From Branchiostoma floridae (lineage: Eukaryota > Chordata > Leptocardii > Amphioxiformes > Branchiostomatidae): a DNA stretch of 64,000 nucleotides. The translations under genes and the position numbers were made by a program. The notes below the pieces were generated by a model. The model was not told where the DNA came from, made no database searches, and saw only the letters and a list, made by a program, of their open reading frames with translations. The DNA lies in assembly GCF_000003815.2 (NCBI RefSeq), contig NC_049979.1:22738374-22802373 (forward strand), read 5' to 3'. Below, one piece after another: positions 33,940 through 43,679 of this stretch. Every line of letters starts with the position of its first letter. Position 1 is the first letter of the stretch.

Positions 33940-34225
33940 CAGATTTCTGACGTGAAATTGCGGTTGGGTGGCAAGATCTCACTGGCAGTCTTCTCTCCGT
34001 TCTGCGTCCACAACTTGAAAAAATTTCCGCTGGGCAATCCTGCTGCTGCTTCCTTTGAGTACGGGACAATTTTTTGTCTTTCGCAAGCCTGATGGTCTGG
34101 TGTATACCAGGCCCGCTTCCTTCTGCACGCGAGGGACGGCAAGGTAGAGGGGTAGTTTGCTCTTTCCGGTGGCTCTCTTATTGAGGGCGTTATGCCATCC
34201 TTCGACGTCATTGAAATATGATAAA
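33940..34225 (-). mobile_element. MULE transposase C-terminal remnant
   Basis: The minus strand reads NDVEGWHNALNKRATGKSK then LPLYLAVPRVQKEAGLV, and in a second frame GNFFKLWTQNGEKTASEIL. The phrase NNDVEGWHN-x-LN-x-R followed by P-x-Y-x-L and later L-W-x-x-Y/Q-x-x-G is characteristic of the C-terminal part of MULE-type transposases in invertebrates. A frameshift separates the two pieces. The catalytic DDE part is not present in the window. Confidence 0.6.
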
Positions 34226-34269
34226 AAATGATAATAAAAGCCAAGGTACTTATACACAGTACAGCACAT

Positions 34270-35460
34270 TAGCAGTATAGGTATACAAAGGGAAAATATA
34301 CGGCACAGAAATAAAATGAAAAGACAAAAATCTAAAAATTCCGAAACAAAAAACAGTTTGCAAAGTAAGTTACGAGAGCGCAGTGTGAAATCCCCCCCCC
34401 CTTTCCAAAATTCTTTTTAACTTCATGACATTTCTGTGCAATGATAACCGCTAATTTGCAATACATACTAACAAAATCAATATAATTATATGGTATTTTA
34501 CAAGCTCGACGTCATTGTTTGTTATGACGGTCTTCTTAATGGTGCTCCATGTGGCAGGAGGATGCATGGACATGTTGATCCACGCGTTATGCCTCAGATG
34601 GCAGGAGCAGCTGTGGCATGGCTTTCCTTAGATCCTTTTTAATACAATTTATTAATAAATCAATAGAAAGGCAGACAGTGAACCATCCATCTAGAATAAG
34701 GAAATACTAAAAATGATAGCTCAAATAAATTCTTCTCTATCAATTCGTTGTTCCCGACCCAATATTTCTCAATATACACATGTAGTTTCTTATTTCTGAT
34801 TGCTTAAAAGTTTTTAAAATGTTAGAACAAAATTAATTAAAAACGCAACAAACACGCACACAGTAATGTTGAATTGACCTTGCTCTTGAATTGCAGATGA
34901 TTAAAATGTGTTACAAATTCTAAAAATAAAAACTATCACTGATGTTGAATTGCCTCTAGGACTACATAAGATAATTACTGATCTGCATGAGTTAAGATCA
35001 TGCTTCACCTCAAATACTTTCTGCTTACTATTATAATAAAAGGCTCTGTTAGCTGCATATCTTCATTTGGGATTAATACATGTACATTGCTTCCAAGCAC
35101 TTTAGATAAGGCTTGACCCGGAAATACTAAAAAATATTAAAAATGTTCCAATACACCACTGACATATATGTGCAGGCTTATAATTTATCAAGTAACAAAC
35201 ATAGATCCTGATATATTTCAATTGGATCTTAACATCACTTATATACACAGGACATATGTATCAATGAAAATAATATACACCATTGAGGTACATGTGCGGG
35301 CTGCTATAAGTTGCAAGCTTTCCGGTCACACAGTAAAGAATTTTCTGTAAGCACTATACATGGTACACTGTGCTGGTTTTTCTTTGCAAATTTTCTCTGT
35401 CGCTCTCTGCGGGTGCACGACGGCAGCTGTTGCAAGTAATATGTACACTGAAGCTTCAAA
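34270..35460. other. Intergenic or intronic, nothing recognised
   Basis: AT-rich sequence without recognised exons. A poly-C run lies at about 34,391-34,401. The segment about 35,230-35,330 (acatatgtatcaatgaaaa, gtgcgggctgctataagttg) recurs at about 39,480-39,545, another sign of copied gene units. Confidence 0.4.
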
Positions 35461-35468
35461 ATGCTTAC

Positions 35469-35569
35469 CTGTTAACTGCAGGAAGTGGCTCCTGTTTCTT
35501 CTCCTGACATCTCTTCCACAGAAATATGGTAAAGTGTTTCCTCATGGATTCCGCAGAATGCCGTGTTTA
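35469..35569 (-). CDS. Rap1-type Myb type B exon
   Basis: A 101-nt stretch between a ctactgcag acceptor and a gtaagc donor reads TRHSAESMRKHFTIFLWKR, QEKKQEPLPAVN. The H-S-A-E-S-M-R-K-H-F core is the best match in the window to the type B consensus. In the phase used by the other copies the first codon would be TAA, so the copy is probably inactive unless spliced differently. The C-terminal LPAVN is shared with the exons at 23.3 and 30.0 kb. Confidence 0.55.
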
Positions 35570-36074
35570 CTGCAGTAGACAAACATACAGCTTTCTTGCA
35601 TCATCTTCTTGGTACTATGACACACCCATAGATTAAAAATATTGTAAGGATTCACTCGCACTACACTTAACATAAAAATTCCACTAAAGGCTGAACATAA
35701 CTTTCTTTCCCAGCAGCTGAAACAGTAAAATTATTAACATTTCCTTGCATCTACGTGTATATATTAAATACATGAAAGAACATTCTTACATACAAGCTTC
35801 TTGGCATTAATATGTGTATAATGCAAAACAGACCATCCCATGATAAATGATATTATCAGCCACAGCTGATCGTCTTACATAATGGGAAACAGAACATCGC
35901 TTGTATTTATGTATATTACACATATATTGTGGTAGACTGTCCTCTTACCAGCCATGTGAGTTTCAACTGGACAGGGTAGAGATGAAAGAAATCTTTTAAT
36001 GACACGATTTAAGATTGTTGTGGGAGACTGTCCCTCTAACTAGCTATGTGAGCTTCAACTGGAGAGGGTATTTA

Positions 36075-36500
36075 TGTATATTACATGGATAGATAGATTT
36101 CTTCATTAACACGGACTGCCCTGAGGTATGTGAAAACCTTGACATTGGACCATCTACCGTGAATGACTATCAATACCTCGAGGGCTGCCTCCAGCGTTTC
36201 AAAGCCAATCTCTGCCTTTGGTTTGTCTAAGTCCTCCCGGAACTCAGCTCCCCATGCCTCCCTGCTATGTAGGCTTAGGAAGCTTACGAAGGCGGCACCG
36301 AACACTCTCGGTAACGAATGGTCTGTAAACCGTTACCGACACACGTGGTCTGACGTGGTTCGGCAGGCGTCTCGGGTGCTCGCCGTCCATCCCCATGAAG
36401 AAGCACGGTGGAAGAAGTCATTCTTGCCTTGCTGTACCAAGACCCTAACATTGTCGTACAGTGTGTCCTTTATCCTTCTGGGAAGGAAGACAGCTCAGTC
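36075..36500 (-). CDS. Unrecognised well-formed exon
   Basis: A minus-strand frame of about 140 codons with one in-frame TAA near 36,330. It reads LPRRIKDTLYDNVRVLVQQG, DFFHRASSWGWTASTRDAC, then after the stop VFGAAFVSFLSLHSREAWG, FREDLDKPKAEIGFETLEA and VIHGRWSNVKVFTYLRAVR. Composition and continuity look strongly coding. I do not recognise the family. It lies between linker/type A exons (36.7-37.5 kb) and a type B exon (35.5 kb) on the same strand, so it may be a domain of the Myb genes or an unrelated gene inside an intron. Confidence 0.45.
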
Positions 36501-36659
36501 CTGTCTTACCGATCACGTTGTTATTCATCAGTGCTGTCGTCATGGTATCGAAATGAGCGTATGAAAATTCCTATTGCTTTTTCCTATTCCATTGCTACAC
36601 TTCTGTCTACACATCTATATATACAATTGCTACAGTGAAAACACAATGATGACAATGTC

Positions 36660-36830
36660 TAAATTGACATGAACTCACTTTTGGGAAGACTCGTCATCAG
36701 TGTCTGGCGGGGGTTCAGAAAGTCGGGACGGTCCAGGTACGGACTCGGGTTGTACCGGTGCGGCGGTGGCAGCTTCCGAGTAAAGCTTGTACCGGAGAGG
36801 CGGTAGAGTCTCGGTGGGTTGGCGGTGGTT
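36660..36830 (-). CDS. Proline-rich acidic linker exon (PGPSR), copy 1
   Basis: The minus strand reads YKLYSEAATAAPVQPESVPG then PSRLSEPPPDTDDESSQK and ends at a gtgagt donor. A second copy at about 39,175-39,275 reads VALLQADPIPGPSRESEQPR then ADNDD. The shared pattern is P-G-P-S-R-x-S-E-x-P-x-x-D-x-D-D. It looks like a flexible acidic linker between domains. Confidence 0.5.
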
Positions 36831-37044
36831 CCCATCCATCATTTCTGCGTGAACGGCGGTTCATCCACCCAGCAGGTGTCATCTGACTCCGAGTACTAAT
36901 CGGAAAATAAAGTAACTAAAATGTGTATAGAAATAACCAATATATAAAATACTTTAATCTATTGGCTAAAGCAAAAAAAAACGCTGTGAGGTCAAATACA
37001 TCTTTTTGCTCAGAATTAACATATTGAAATCTTGTACTATTTCA

Positions 37045-37165
37045 TTTGCTTAAAGAGCTTATCTCTCTGAAACTCTGGATGGTTAGCCACGTATGTGCCT
37101 TTCAAGTGTGGATGGTCGGCCACATATTTTAAGATGTTCTCTGATTACAAGTATCTATTTCTCTT
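37045..37165 (-). pseudogene. Myb type A exon with internal duplication
   Basis: The minus strand reads KRNRYL, an in-frame TAA, SENILKYVADHPHLKGT, then YVANHPEFQRDKLFKQM and a stop. It matches the exon at 37,389-37,543 (RNRYLKSEEINILKYIESHP), but the YVAxHPxxxxx unit is present twice. The duplication and stop make it inactive. Confidence 0.5.
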
Positions 37166-37388
37166 AAAAAGAAAAAAGAATAAATGGCAAATCAGAAATA
37201 GAATAGAAAAATAGCAACAAAAACAGTACATTAAAAATGTAAACTTCATTAGGTTAAGCATTTTGGTCTCTGGGGCCTTCACTTGCACATTCGTACTTAT
37301 TCTCGAACTTCCTTATTCTCGAGTCACCATCAAATTCTGATAAAAGATCTAGACTATATTTGGTTTTTGTACATGTACAAAACTGTAC

Positions 37389-37543
37389 CTTGTGCTGCTC
37401 TATTTGTTTCAACAGTTTCTCCCCCTGGAGCTCTGGATGGCTTTCAATGTACTTTAGGATGTTGATCTCCTCACTTTTTAGGTATCTATTTCGCCATTTT
37501 TCCAGGTTTCATGCATGCTGTAATAGACGCTTTGAACAGGCTG
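37389..37543 (-). CDS. Rap1-type Myb type A exon, with 5-prime extension
   Basis: The minus strand reads EKWRNRYLKSEEINILKYIE then SHPELQGEKLLKQIEQHK, ending at a GTACAG donor-like site. The R-Y-L-x-x-E-E-x-x-I-L-x-Y-I-x-x-x-P-x-x-x-G pattern is a type A Myb half. Upstream of it, after a ttccag acceptor, is a stretch homologous to the FKAYIAASM piece at 30.1 kb. In the Myb frame a TGA separates the two, so either another acceptor is used or the copy is broken. Confidence 0.5.
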
Positions 37544-38321
37544 CTGGAAAATGATAAACATTTTACAGAATTGACTGTACACACGAACAGTGGTTCTGAA
37601 AAGCCCAGAATTGCTAGAAAATGATCAACATATTATAGAAATGATTAACACATTATAGAATCAAGCACAAGAGCAAACAAGAATGTAAAACCACATTGCC
37701 ATGTATGACGTTGCCGTGTCTGGCCCTTTGAAAACATATGCTTCATTTGTGGCTGAGCTTTTCGTACGATGCATATTGGGATATGCGCACCTGTGTCTTG
37801 GGGAACATTCATAGTGGAAATAAATAACGGTCTTGTTGTGTTTTCTGTTTCTTCTTGTTCAGGTGATTGGTTCTTGTGTTTTTTAACATTGTGTACATCA
37901 TCAGGAACTTCCAATAATTATATAAGCTCAATTTCATCATCGTCAAACGTTTCTACAAAAGATCCTTCATGCAAAAGCTCTTCCTCCAAGCCGTTTCTCT
38001 CAGAATACATTTTTTTTCTTTCGAAGCCATCCTATGTAGTTCTTAGTTTACCGCAGATTAGTCGGATTATCAAAACCTGTTTATTTTCATGTTAGCACGT
38101 GTCAACGTTGCTATTCAGAACATATAAAAGACATGGAAGCCAACTCATCTTCTACTTGCCCATGGAAAATAGCAGGACGAATGTCATTCATGTCTTCCAT
38201 TTCACGTTTCGCTGTATCGTTGGACATGTCATTGGTTGTCATTGGTACATTGGTCACGTTTGGGAAAATTTGTTCAACACTGGGTTTTCCAGTAATATTG
38301 TACTAACACTCTGGTGCTTAC

Positions 38322-39087
38322 CTGTCAACTACTGGAAGCGGTGTGTCCTTAAGAAACCTCAGAAAATGTCTGTGCATTGATTTTGCTGTCTGCTCGATCA
38401 CCTGGAGTAGACAAATGTACAGCAGGTGTCACCTATCATTACAATGTGTACACCCAGGTCAAGAGGCCTCAGCAATGTACAAATTGTTACACAGGCAACA
38501 TGGTGTCACCATGTGGTGTGCTTACTGGGTATTAATGAAAGACGGGTTAGGTACAGGTCAGTGATAACAGACACATGTAGAGACAACAAGATACAATTTA
38601 ACTACTTGAAGGTACTAAGCTAACAGGATGGTCGACATCTTCTCGCTTGTTTGTACAGGTGTAAGATATACATTTGTACAGTGTAGGAACAGACAATGCA
38701 AGTATATATAACCCAAAAAACAGAGCCAACAAGACTTTGACTTCACTTACTTGTCATCTATAAAAGACAATAGTTTATTGTTTGATCATGCACTTCTTCC
38801 CAAGGAGGTTGATGATTTTCTTCAGTACGCAATTGTGCAAGGGTGAAGGCCACGGACTTGTAAACAGTGATTCTTTATTTGGACCATGCTTCAATACACA
38901 TGACATGCAGACTCTGGTTGTCAATTTGTATTACAGTGTCAGACGTACTTTGTTTATGTCAACAACACTATACGTACCTCATACTTTTTCATCCATTGCC
39001 ACAGCTTCAGATTTCTTGGGTGTGCTATAACGTCTTTAAACAATGCTGCATACAGCAGCATGTTTTTATCATCATCAGCTGTATATT
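38322..39087 (-). CDS. Rap1/TERF2IP-type Myb domain encoded by two exons (best copy)
   Basis: Exon A (38,978-39,087) lies between a gattcag acceptor and a GTACGT donor and reads TQYTADDDKNMLLYAALFK, then HPRNLKLWQWMKKYE. Exon B (38,322-38,401) lies between ctccag and gtaagc and reads VIEQTAKSMHRHFLRFLKDT then PLPVVD. Exon A ends and exon B starts in phase 0, so the splice joins W-x-W-M-K-K-Y-E to V-x-x-x-T-A-x-S-M in frame. That is the helix 2 to helix 3 junction of the TERF2IP Myb domain (W-x-x-M-E... H-S-W-x-S-L-K). In vertebrates TERF2IP (RAP1) is part of shelterin; the function here is unknown. A small QPPWEE-containing segment lies in the intron. Confidence 0.65.
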
Positions 39088-39174
39088 GTGTCCTACTGAA
39101 TCGCCGCCTTCAATCCAGACGTTTTGCTAAGAATTAACATTAAATGTACTTTGCGGAATTCGCCTAATCATCGT

Positions 39175-39275
39175 TGTCTGCTCTTGGTTGTTCAGACTCC
39201 CGGCTCGGTCCAGGTATCGGGTCGGCTTGTAGCAGTGCGACGGCGGAAGTCTCTCTCTCAGCAGATGTCGTCAGA
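39175..39275 (-). CDS. Proline-rich acidic linker exon (PGPSR), copy 2
   Basis: Reads TSAVALLQADPIPGPSRES then EQPRADNDD and a stop, near the position where copy 1 has DDESSQ and a donor. It lies just upstream of the preserved Myb exon pair, which suggests the linker precedes the Myb domain or ends the previous copy. Confidence 0.4.
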
Positions 39276-40104
39276 CTCTGAGTACCTAATCTAAAATAAA
39301 GAAAATATATTAAAATAAGCGAAACATAAAATGTTTTCATCTAATGGCGCGGCAGTGTCAAAAACTATTTGTTTTTATAATTTTTGATACACCTCTTGCC
39401 AGTCATCTCGAATCGAGCAAATGCCGTGCAGGGCTGTGGTTCATTATTTAGAAGAAAATATACACAGGAGTGACAGGACATACATGTATCAATGAAAATG
39501 ATATACACCATTAATATACATGTGCGGGCTGCTATAAGTTGCAAGCTTTGAGGTTACACAGAAGAATTTTCTGTAAGTACATGGCCTTGCGCTTTTCCTC
39601 GCCTTTCTTTGTCGCTCTGCAGCTGTTGCAGACCTATACTTAGATATCAGCTTCTCCTCTGACAATTCAAAGCTGTCTGTAGATGCCCTGTGATGTACCT
39701 TGTTGAAGAAAAAAAAAAGGAATTGTCAATACAAGACACAAAAACCCAGTGGTCCAACACATCAGTACAAGAACATAATACAATATCACATTACAGACAT
39801 AACCACTATAGAACAACCAAAGCAATAGAACATGAGATGCATAACAATACTGCAAGAAAATAAGAGATCACACTTTGAATGTTCTGTCTAATCATACATT
39901 GATGATACATGCGGTAGAGAGGCTTTCCTTTGTATTCTATGTCTTCCTGTTGTCAATAACAATAATGTAAGCACATGTACTAGTTCTAGTTAAGTAAGAA
40001 CGGGTTATCTTACTACATGCATTATTTTTGCCGGGGCGCCGAAGGCGCCCGGCTTTGTGCCCGGTTTAATGGTTCGTCCTTGGATGGGTCTGCTATGGTC
40101 GCAA

Positions 40105-40220
40105 AATGTACCGTGCGTTTTTACGACAATTCTCAGCCCTTCTCAGCCCTTCAAATAAACGCAATGTACCGTGCGTTTTTACGACAATTCTCAGCCCTTC
40201 TTAGCCCTTCAAATAAACGT
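40105..40220. repeat. Tandem duplication of ~56-59 bp
   Basis: Two copies of atgtaccgtgcgtttttacg followed by acaattctcagcccttc and cagcccttcaaataaacg. No coding meaning is apparent. A GC-rich hairpin-like segment (ggcgccgaaggcgcc) lies just upstream at about 40,034-40,048. Confidence 0.8.
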
Positions 40221-40391
40221 TGTAAGAATACTGTTTATCCATGACCTCTACTCGTACAGAAAACATTGCAGCGCTCATTAGCAAAGTCTAGGAAAGGAAA
40301 ATGTTTCTTGATTTGCAGTAAAACACTGGTCATGTAACATTTGAGGAGTTGTCGTTAAATCGCACGGTTCATTTTGCGATAGCGTTGACGG

Positions 40392-40616
40392 GTCCGGGTA
40401 TTTAGCGGAATAACCCGGAATAACCCGGAATAACCCGGAATAACCTTAATAAAGGATGAAAGCTACCGAAATACAGTGTGCTTTGATAAGTTAAGATCGC
40501 AGAATGCAATATTTTGGCATAAAATAATGTATATATGGCCATGGGAACAAGAAATATTACGGTTATTCCGGGTTATTCCGGGTCATTTCGGGTTATTCCG
40601 GTAAATACCCTCACGG
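40392..40616. mobile_element. Foldback MITE with 10-bp target duplication
   Basis: A 225-bp element. Its left part is gggtatttagcggaataacc followed by tandem 10-base ggaataaccc units; its right part is the reverse complement, ending in ccggtaaataccc. A spacer of about 110 bp separates them. Direct repeats GCGTTGACGG lie immediately outside (40,382-40,391 and 40,617-40,626). A 10-bp duplication is within the 8-11-bp range of Mutator-like elements. A MULE transposase remnant exists at 34 kb, but no direct link can be shown. Confidence 0.75.
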
Positions 40617-40747
40617 GCGTTGACGGTGCGGAGGAGGTGAGATTTTTATCGTACAGAAATTGGTACAGTTTGTAAAGTTATCTTTCTGGAATTCGGATGT
40701 ATTAAAATATAACATTACATTCTAAGGCGTAGTGTCATGTGAGTAAA

Positions 40748-41128
40748 ATGAGCACGACATTTGACGAAAGATTTTGTGGAGGGTATACAGTCAAGTTTAT
40801 TGTGCAACGATTGGAACAGTTTACGTGCGGGTGGGAGGGGGGCGTGCGTCTATATATGCAGCTGCAGGAGGTCCTGCAGGACATTTTCGATCGTAAGAGT
40901 AACGTACAATTTGAAAAGATAGCACTGCCGTCTGGGAAAACTNNNNNNNNNNNNNNNNNNNNNNNNNNNNNNNNNNNNNNNNNNNNNNNNNNNNNNNNNN
41001 NNNNNNNNNNNNNNNNNNNNNNNNNNNNNNNNNNNNNNNNNNATTTGCGACATATGCGCCGTCCGTTTGCGCCTGTTATGCAAGATAACTCGAGATGTTC
41101 TACATGGATGCTAATGATATTTGGTTGA
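40748..41128 (+). CDS. Possible first exon interrupted by a gap
   Basis: From an ATG at 40,748 the plus strand reads STTFDERFCGGYTVKFIVQR, then LQEVLQDIFDRKSNVQFEK and LPSGKT before the N run at 40,943. After the gap no frame is clearly continuous. Composition looks coding, but no family is recognised. Whether this is a real exon depends on the missing 100 bases. Confidence 0.3.
   Translation: MSTTFDERFCGGYTVKFIVQRLEQFTCGWEGGVRLYMQLQEVLQDIFDRKSNVQFEKIALPSGKTXXXXXXXXXXXXXXXXXXXXXXXXXXXXXXXXXXLRHMRRPFAPVMQDNSRCSTWMLMIFG
40943..41042. other. Assembly gap (N run)
   Basis: Exactly 100 undetermined bases, a conventional placeholder length. Unlike the other two gaps, its flanks are not obvious duplicates of each other. 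Confidence 1.
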
Positions 41129-41149
41129 TAGGTAGGGGACACAGAAAGG

Positions 41150-41345
41150 AAGGTCAAGTTCGATAATGGGCCTCCTGGCGACTTGTTTTGGTACTGCAAG
41201 TGAGCGTCAAAGTTTCTGCCTAAATTTTCCAGAAGTGTCGGATTCATGATTTTTAAGTGGTGGATAGCTGTTGGGACTAGGAGTAAATGGTGTAATTTTG
41301 GGCCCCCTAGCAGCTTGTTTGGAACTGCAGTGGGTCTTATAGTTT
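41150..41345. repeat. Dispersed repeat with two related halves
   Basis: Two related phrases, gggcctcctggcgacttgtt at about 41,167 and gggccccctagcagcttgtt at about 41,300, each followed by an aactgca or actgcaag stretch, suggest a repeat unit of roughly 135 bp. No coding content is seen. Confidence 0.4.
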
Positions 41346-41637
41346 GTAACAATTTAGATGGATAACTCCAGAGGGGATTGTAGGTTATTTTTTTGTTTTT
41401 GGTAGGTAGATACTTTGGGTGATTATGAACATAATGAGATGCAAATTATGTAAATCACTATCTATTTAATATAATTACTTAGGGAAATTTAATAAATTGC
41501 AATATACTGCAGGAGCATATAGGGTTGGTACATACAGGTGCGCCACAGCTGGTGTCTTTTTCTGTAGGTCAATGGGTCGTGTACAAGGATGTACCGTATT
41601 CAATTGTTTTACATAAACAAACAGATGTCACCTTAAG

Positions 41638-41674
41638 GTGCCCCCAGAGAGACCCAGCGCGGGTCTGGGGGCAC
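41638..41674. repeat. GC-rich hairpin
   Basis: gtgcccccaga is followed after 15 bases by tctgggggcac, a perfect 11-bp inverted repeat. It sits at the edge of AT-rich sequence and may be the end of a dispersed repeat. No transcript evidence exists. Confidence 0.7.
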
Positions 41675-41679
41675 GTAGG

Positions 41680-43390
41680 GGTTACTACCTTTTCAACCCT
41701 GTAGCGTAGGCATTTTTCATCCTACTACAACGAAACTTGGACACGACTTGCAAAAGTATATGTACATAACATCCATTAAGTTATATCTAAGGAAATAGTG
41801 AAAGGTTTGAATAAAATTACGGCCGAATCTCAACTTCCGGTTTCAAAGACTGCCGTCCGTTTGTCTTAAAGTTATTTAAAAACACATCAAAATACTGCCA
41901 AAATGATGGTCACAAGTAGTTATGTGAGCTCCATATATGGGCCAAATTAATAAACTTTTGACCTAAAAAAGGACTGTTTACTGATTAAACATTGTATTCT
42001 CCCTACAGTGGACAGATCCATTATGGCAATGTAGAAAGGTGGATCATGTCTTGTGGAAGTATAGAAATATCACGGTTACTGTATAAGGGCAATAGCTGAC
42101 AGCACTTTATATTTCTTTATTATATTTTCTTATCAAAGTTGAAGTAAAAAAAGTGCAGACATATCGAAGGATTTCCTACTTTTAAAATAACTGTAACTAT
42201 TAACCTTCCTCAAAAAATAGGACAGGCCGAGTCAGATTTGGTGTGGGAGGGCAAAGATACTAATCACTGGAGGGCTCTGTCGTTAGAACTGGTTGACTTC
42301 TTTATCTTGATCTGAACTTCTTTGCTCATGTTTCTGTCACTTGAATTCTGTCATTTAACCAGTTTTGACTTACAAATGTGCTGTCCAAACCTTGGTCCAA
42401 ACATGGCCTGTCCCAGGAGAGGGGTCATGTTAATGTAGAGCTTATCCACCTCCATGGCTTATCAGATCTCCACCCAGGGGGCATTGACTTACTCCACCCC
42501 TTCGGGTAAACTCGGAAATCGTTCTGCATGAGTAACTCTGAGTGTCTTGCCTAGCCTTAAGAGATATTTATAGGTACGCTCTGATTAGAGAAATATTGCG
42601 GACTGACATATCTGACTGCAAAGTTGAAAAATGCCCCTTTCTATTATGCCTTTGATAAAAAATGACTGTGAAGTGTAAAATCAAAGTGTGCTGATTACAT
42701 AATGCTTTGGTGTACCCTTCGGCACCGAGGAAACCGTCTGATTGGGCTGTAGGTTTACATATAATCTAGCTATGATAAAGGATTTATTGTTGAATACACC
42801 ATGTATTAAATGTCCAACTATCTTCATAACCTCTGTGATGTTTTAGTTATTGATCGAAGAAATCGTACGTATCTATAGCGGGTATCTCATTGTAGCTGTG
42901 GCACGTTGGCGGCGTCGCTGCAGCCGAGGTGACATAGCGCTTAATAAATGTCAGCGATAAAAAGGAATCTTTTGATGTATATGAATAACATCCAAAACTA
43001 AAATTAAAAACTCCCAGTCATTTACGGAAATAACAGCATGCTGGCCTTTACATACAAACGGACATACATACAATAACTACCCGACACATAACCAGCCCAT
43101 CGAAGACACCTACGAAAATACAAAATAGAAAAGTTACCTCAGGCCAGCTTGCCTCAAGCCAATATAAATTGTTCTCATTATACAAGGACATTCATTCACA
43201 TCGCTCTAAATTGCTACATTATGTACAACGGCAACATAGATTATTCTGCTCACAATGACCACAATCCAACCAACCGCTACATGTCAATAAATAACATATG
43301 GACATATATACATTAATCATTAAAAAACAACGACCTACAATAAAAATTGTTTATTTGGCGAAGATATGTGTTCGAGGAACTCTAGTTCAC
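41680..43390. other. Intergenic, nothing recognised
   Basis: No exon or TE protein motif was recognised between the hairpin and the inner end of the right arm. Confidence 0.4.
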
Positions 43391-43679
43391 GATGTGTTTG
43401 CCTATCTCTAGGATATTTATTCAGCGACGATGGAGATTCAAGTGGTGTTCTGTCACTTGAAATGGCTTCATACAACCATTCTGTTGTCTTTAACACTTAA
43501 CTATGCGGCATCACACCAATGTGCATGGATTAGTGTGACCGGTTGAGGTGGCGTTGCTGAAAACATGTTAGAACATAGAACCAAAATTATGCAAATGCAT
43601 TTGCACATTACCACACAATTGCCTGAGTTTTACCTCTGGGGGTTAAGGGAGACCTGTCTGTAACATTGAGGTACTATGC

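Noticed and set aside
40030-40060. GC palindrome ggcgccgaaggcgcc as a transcription terminator
   Set aside because: Intrinsic terminators are a bacterial feature; this is more likely part of a repeat end.
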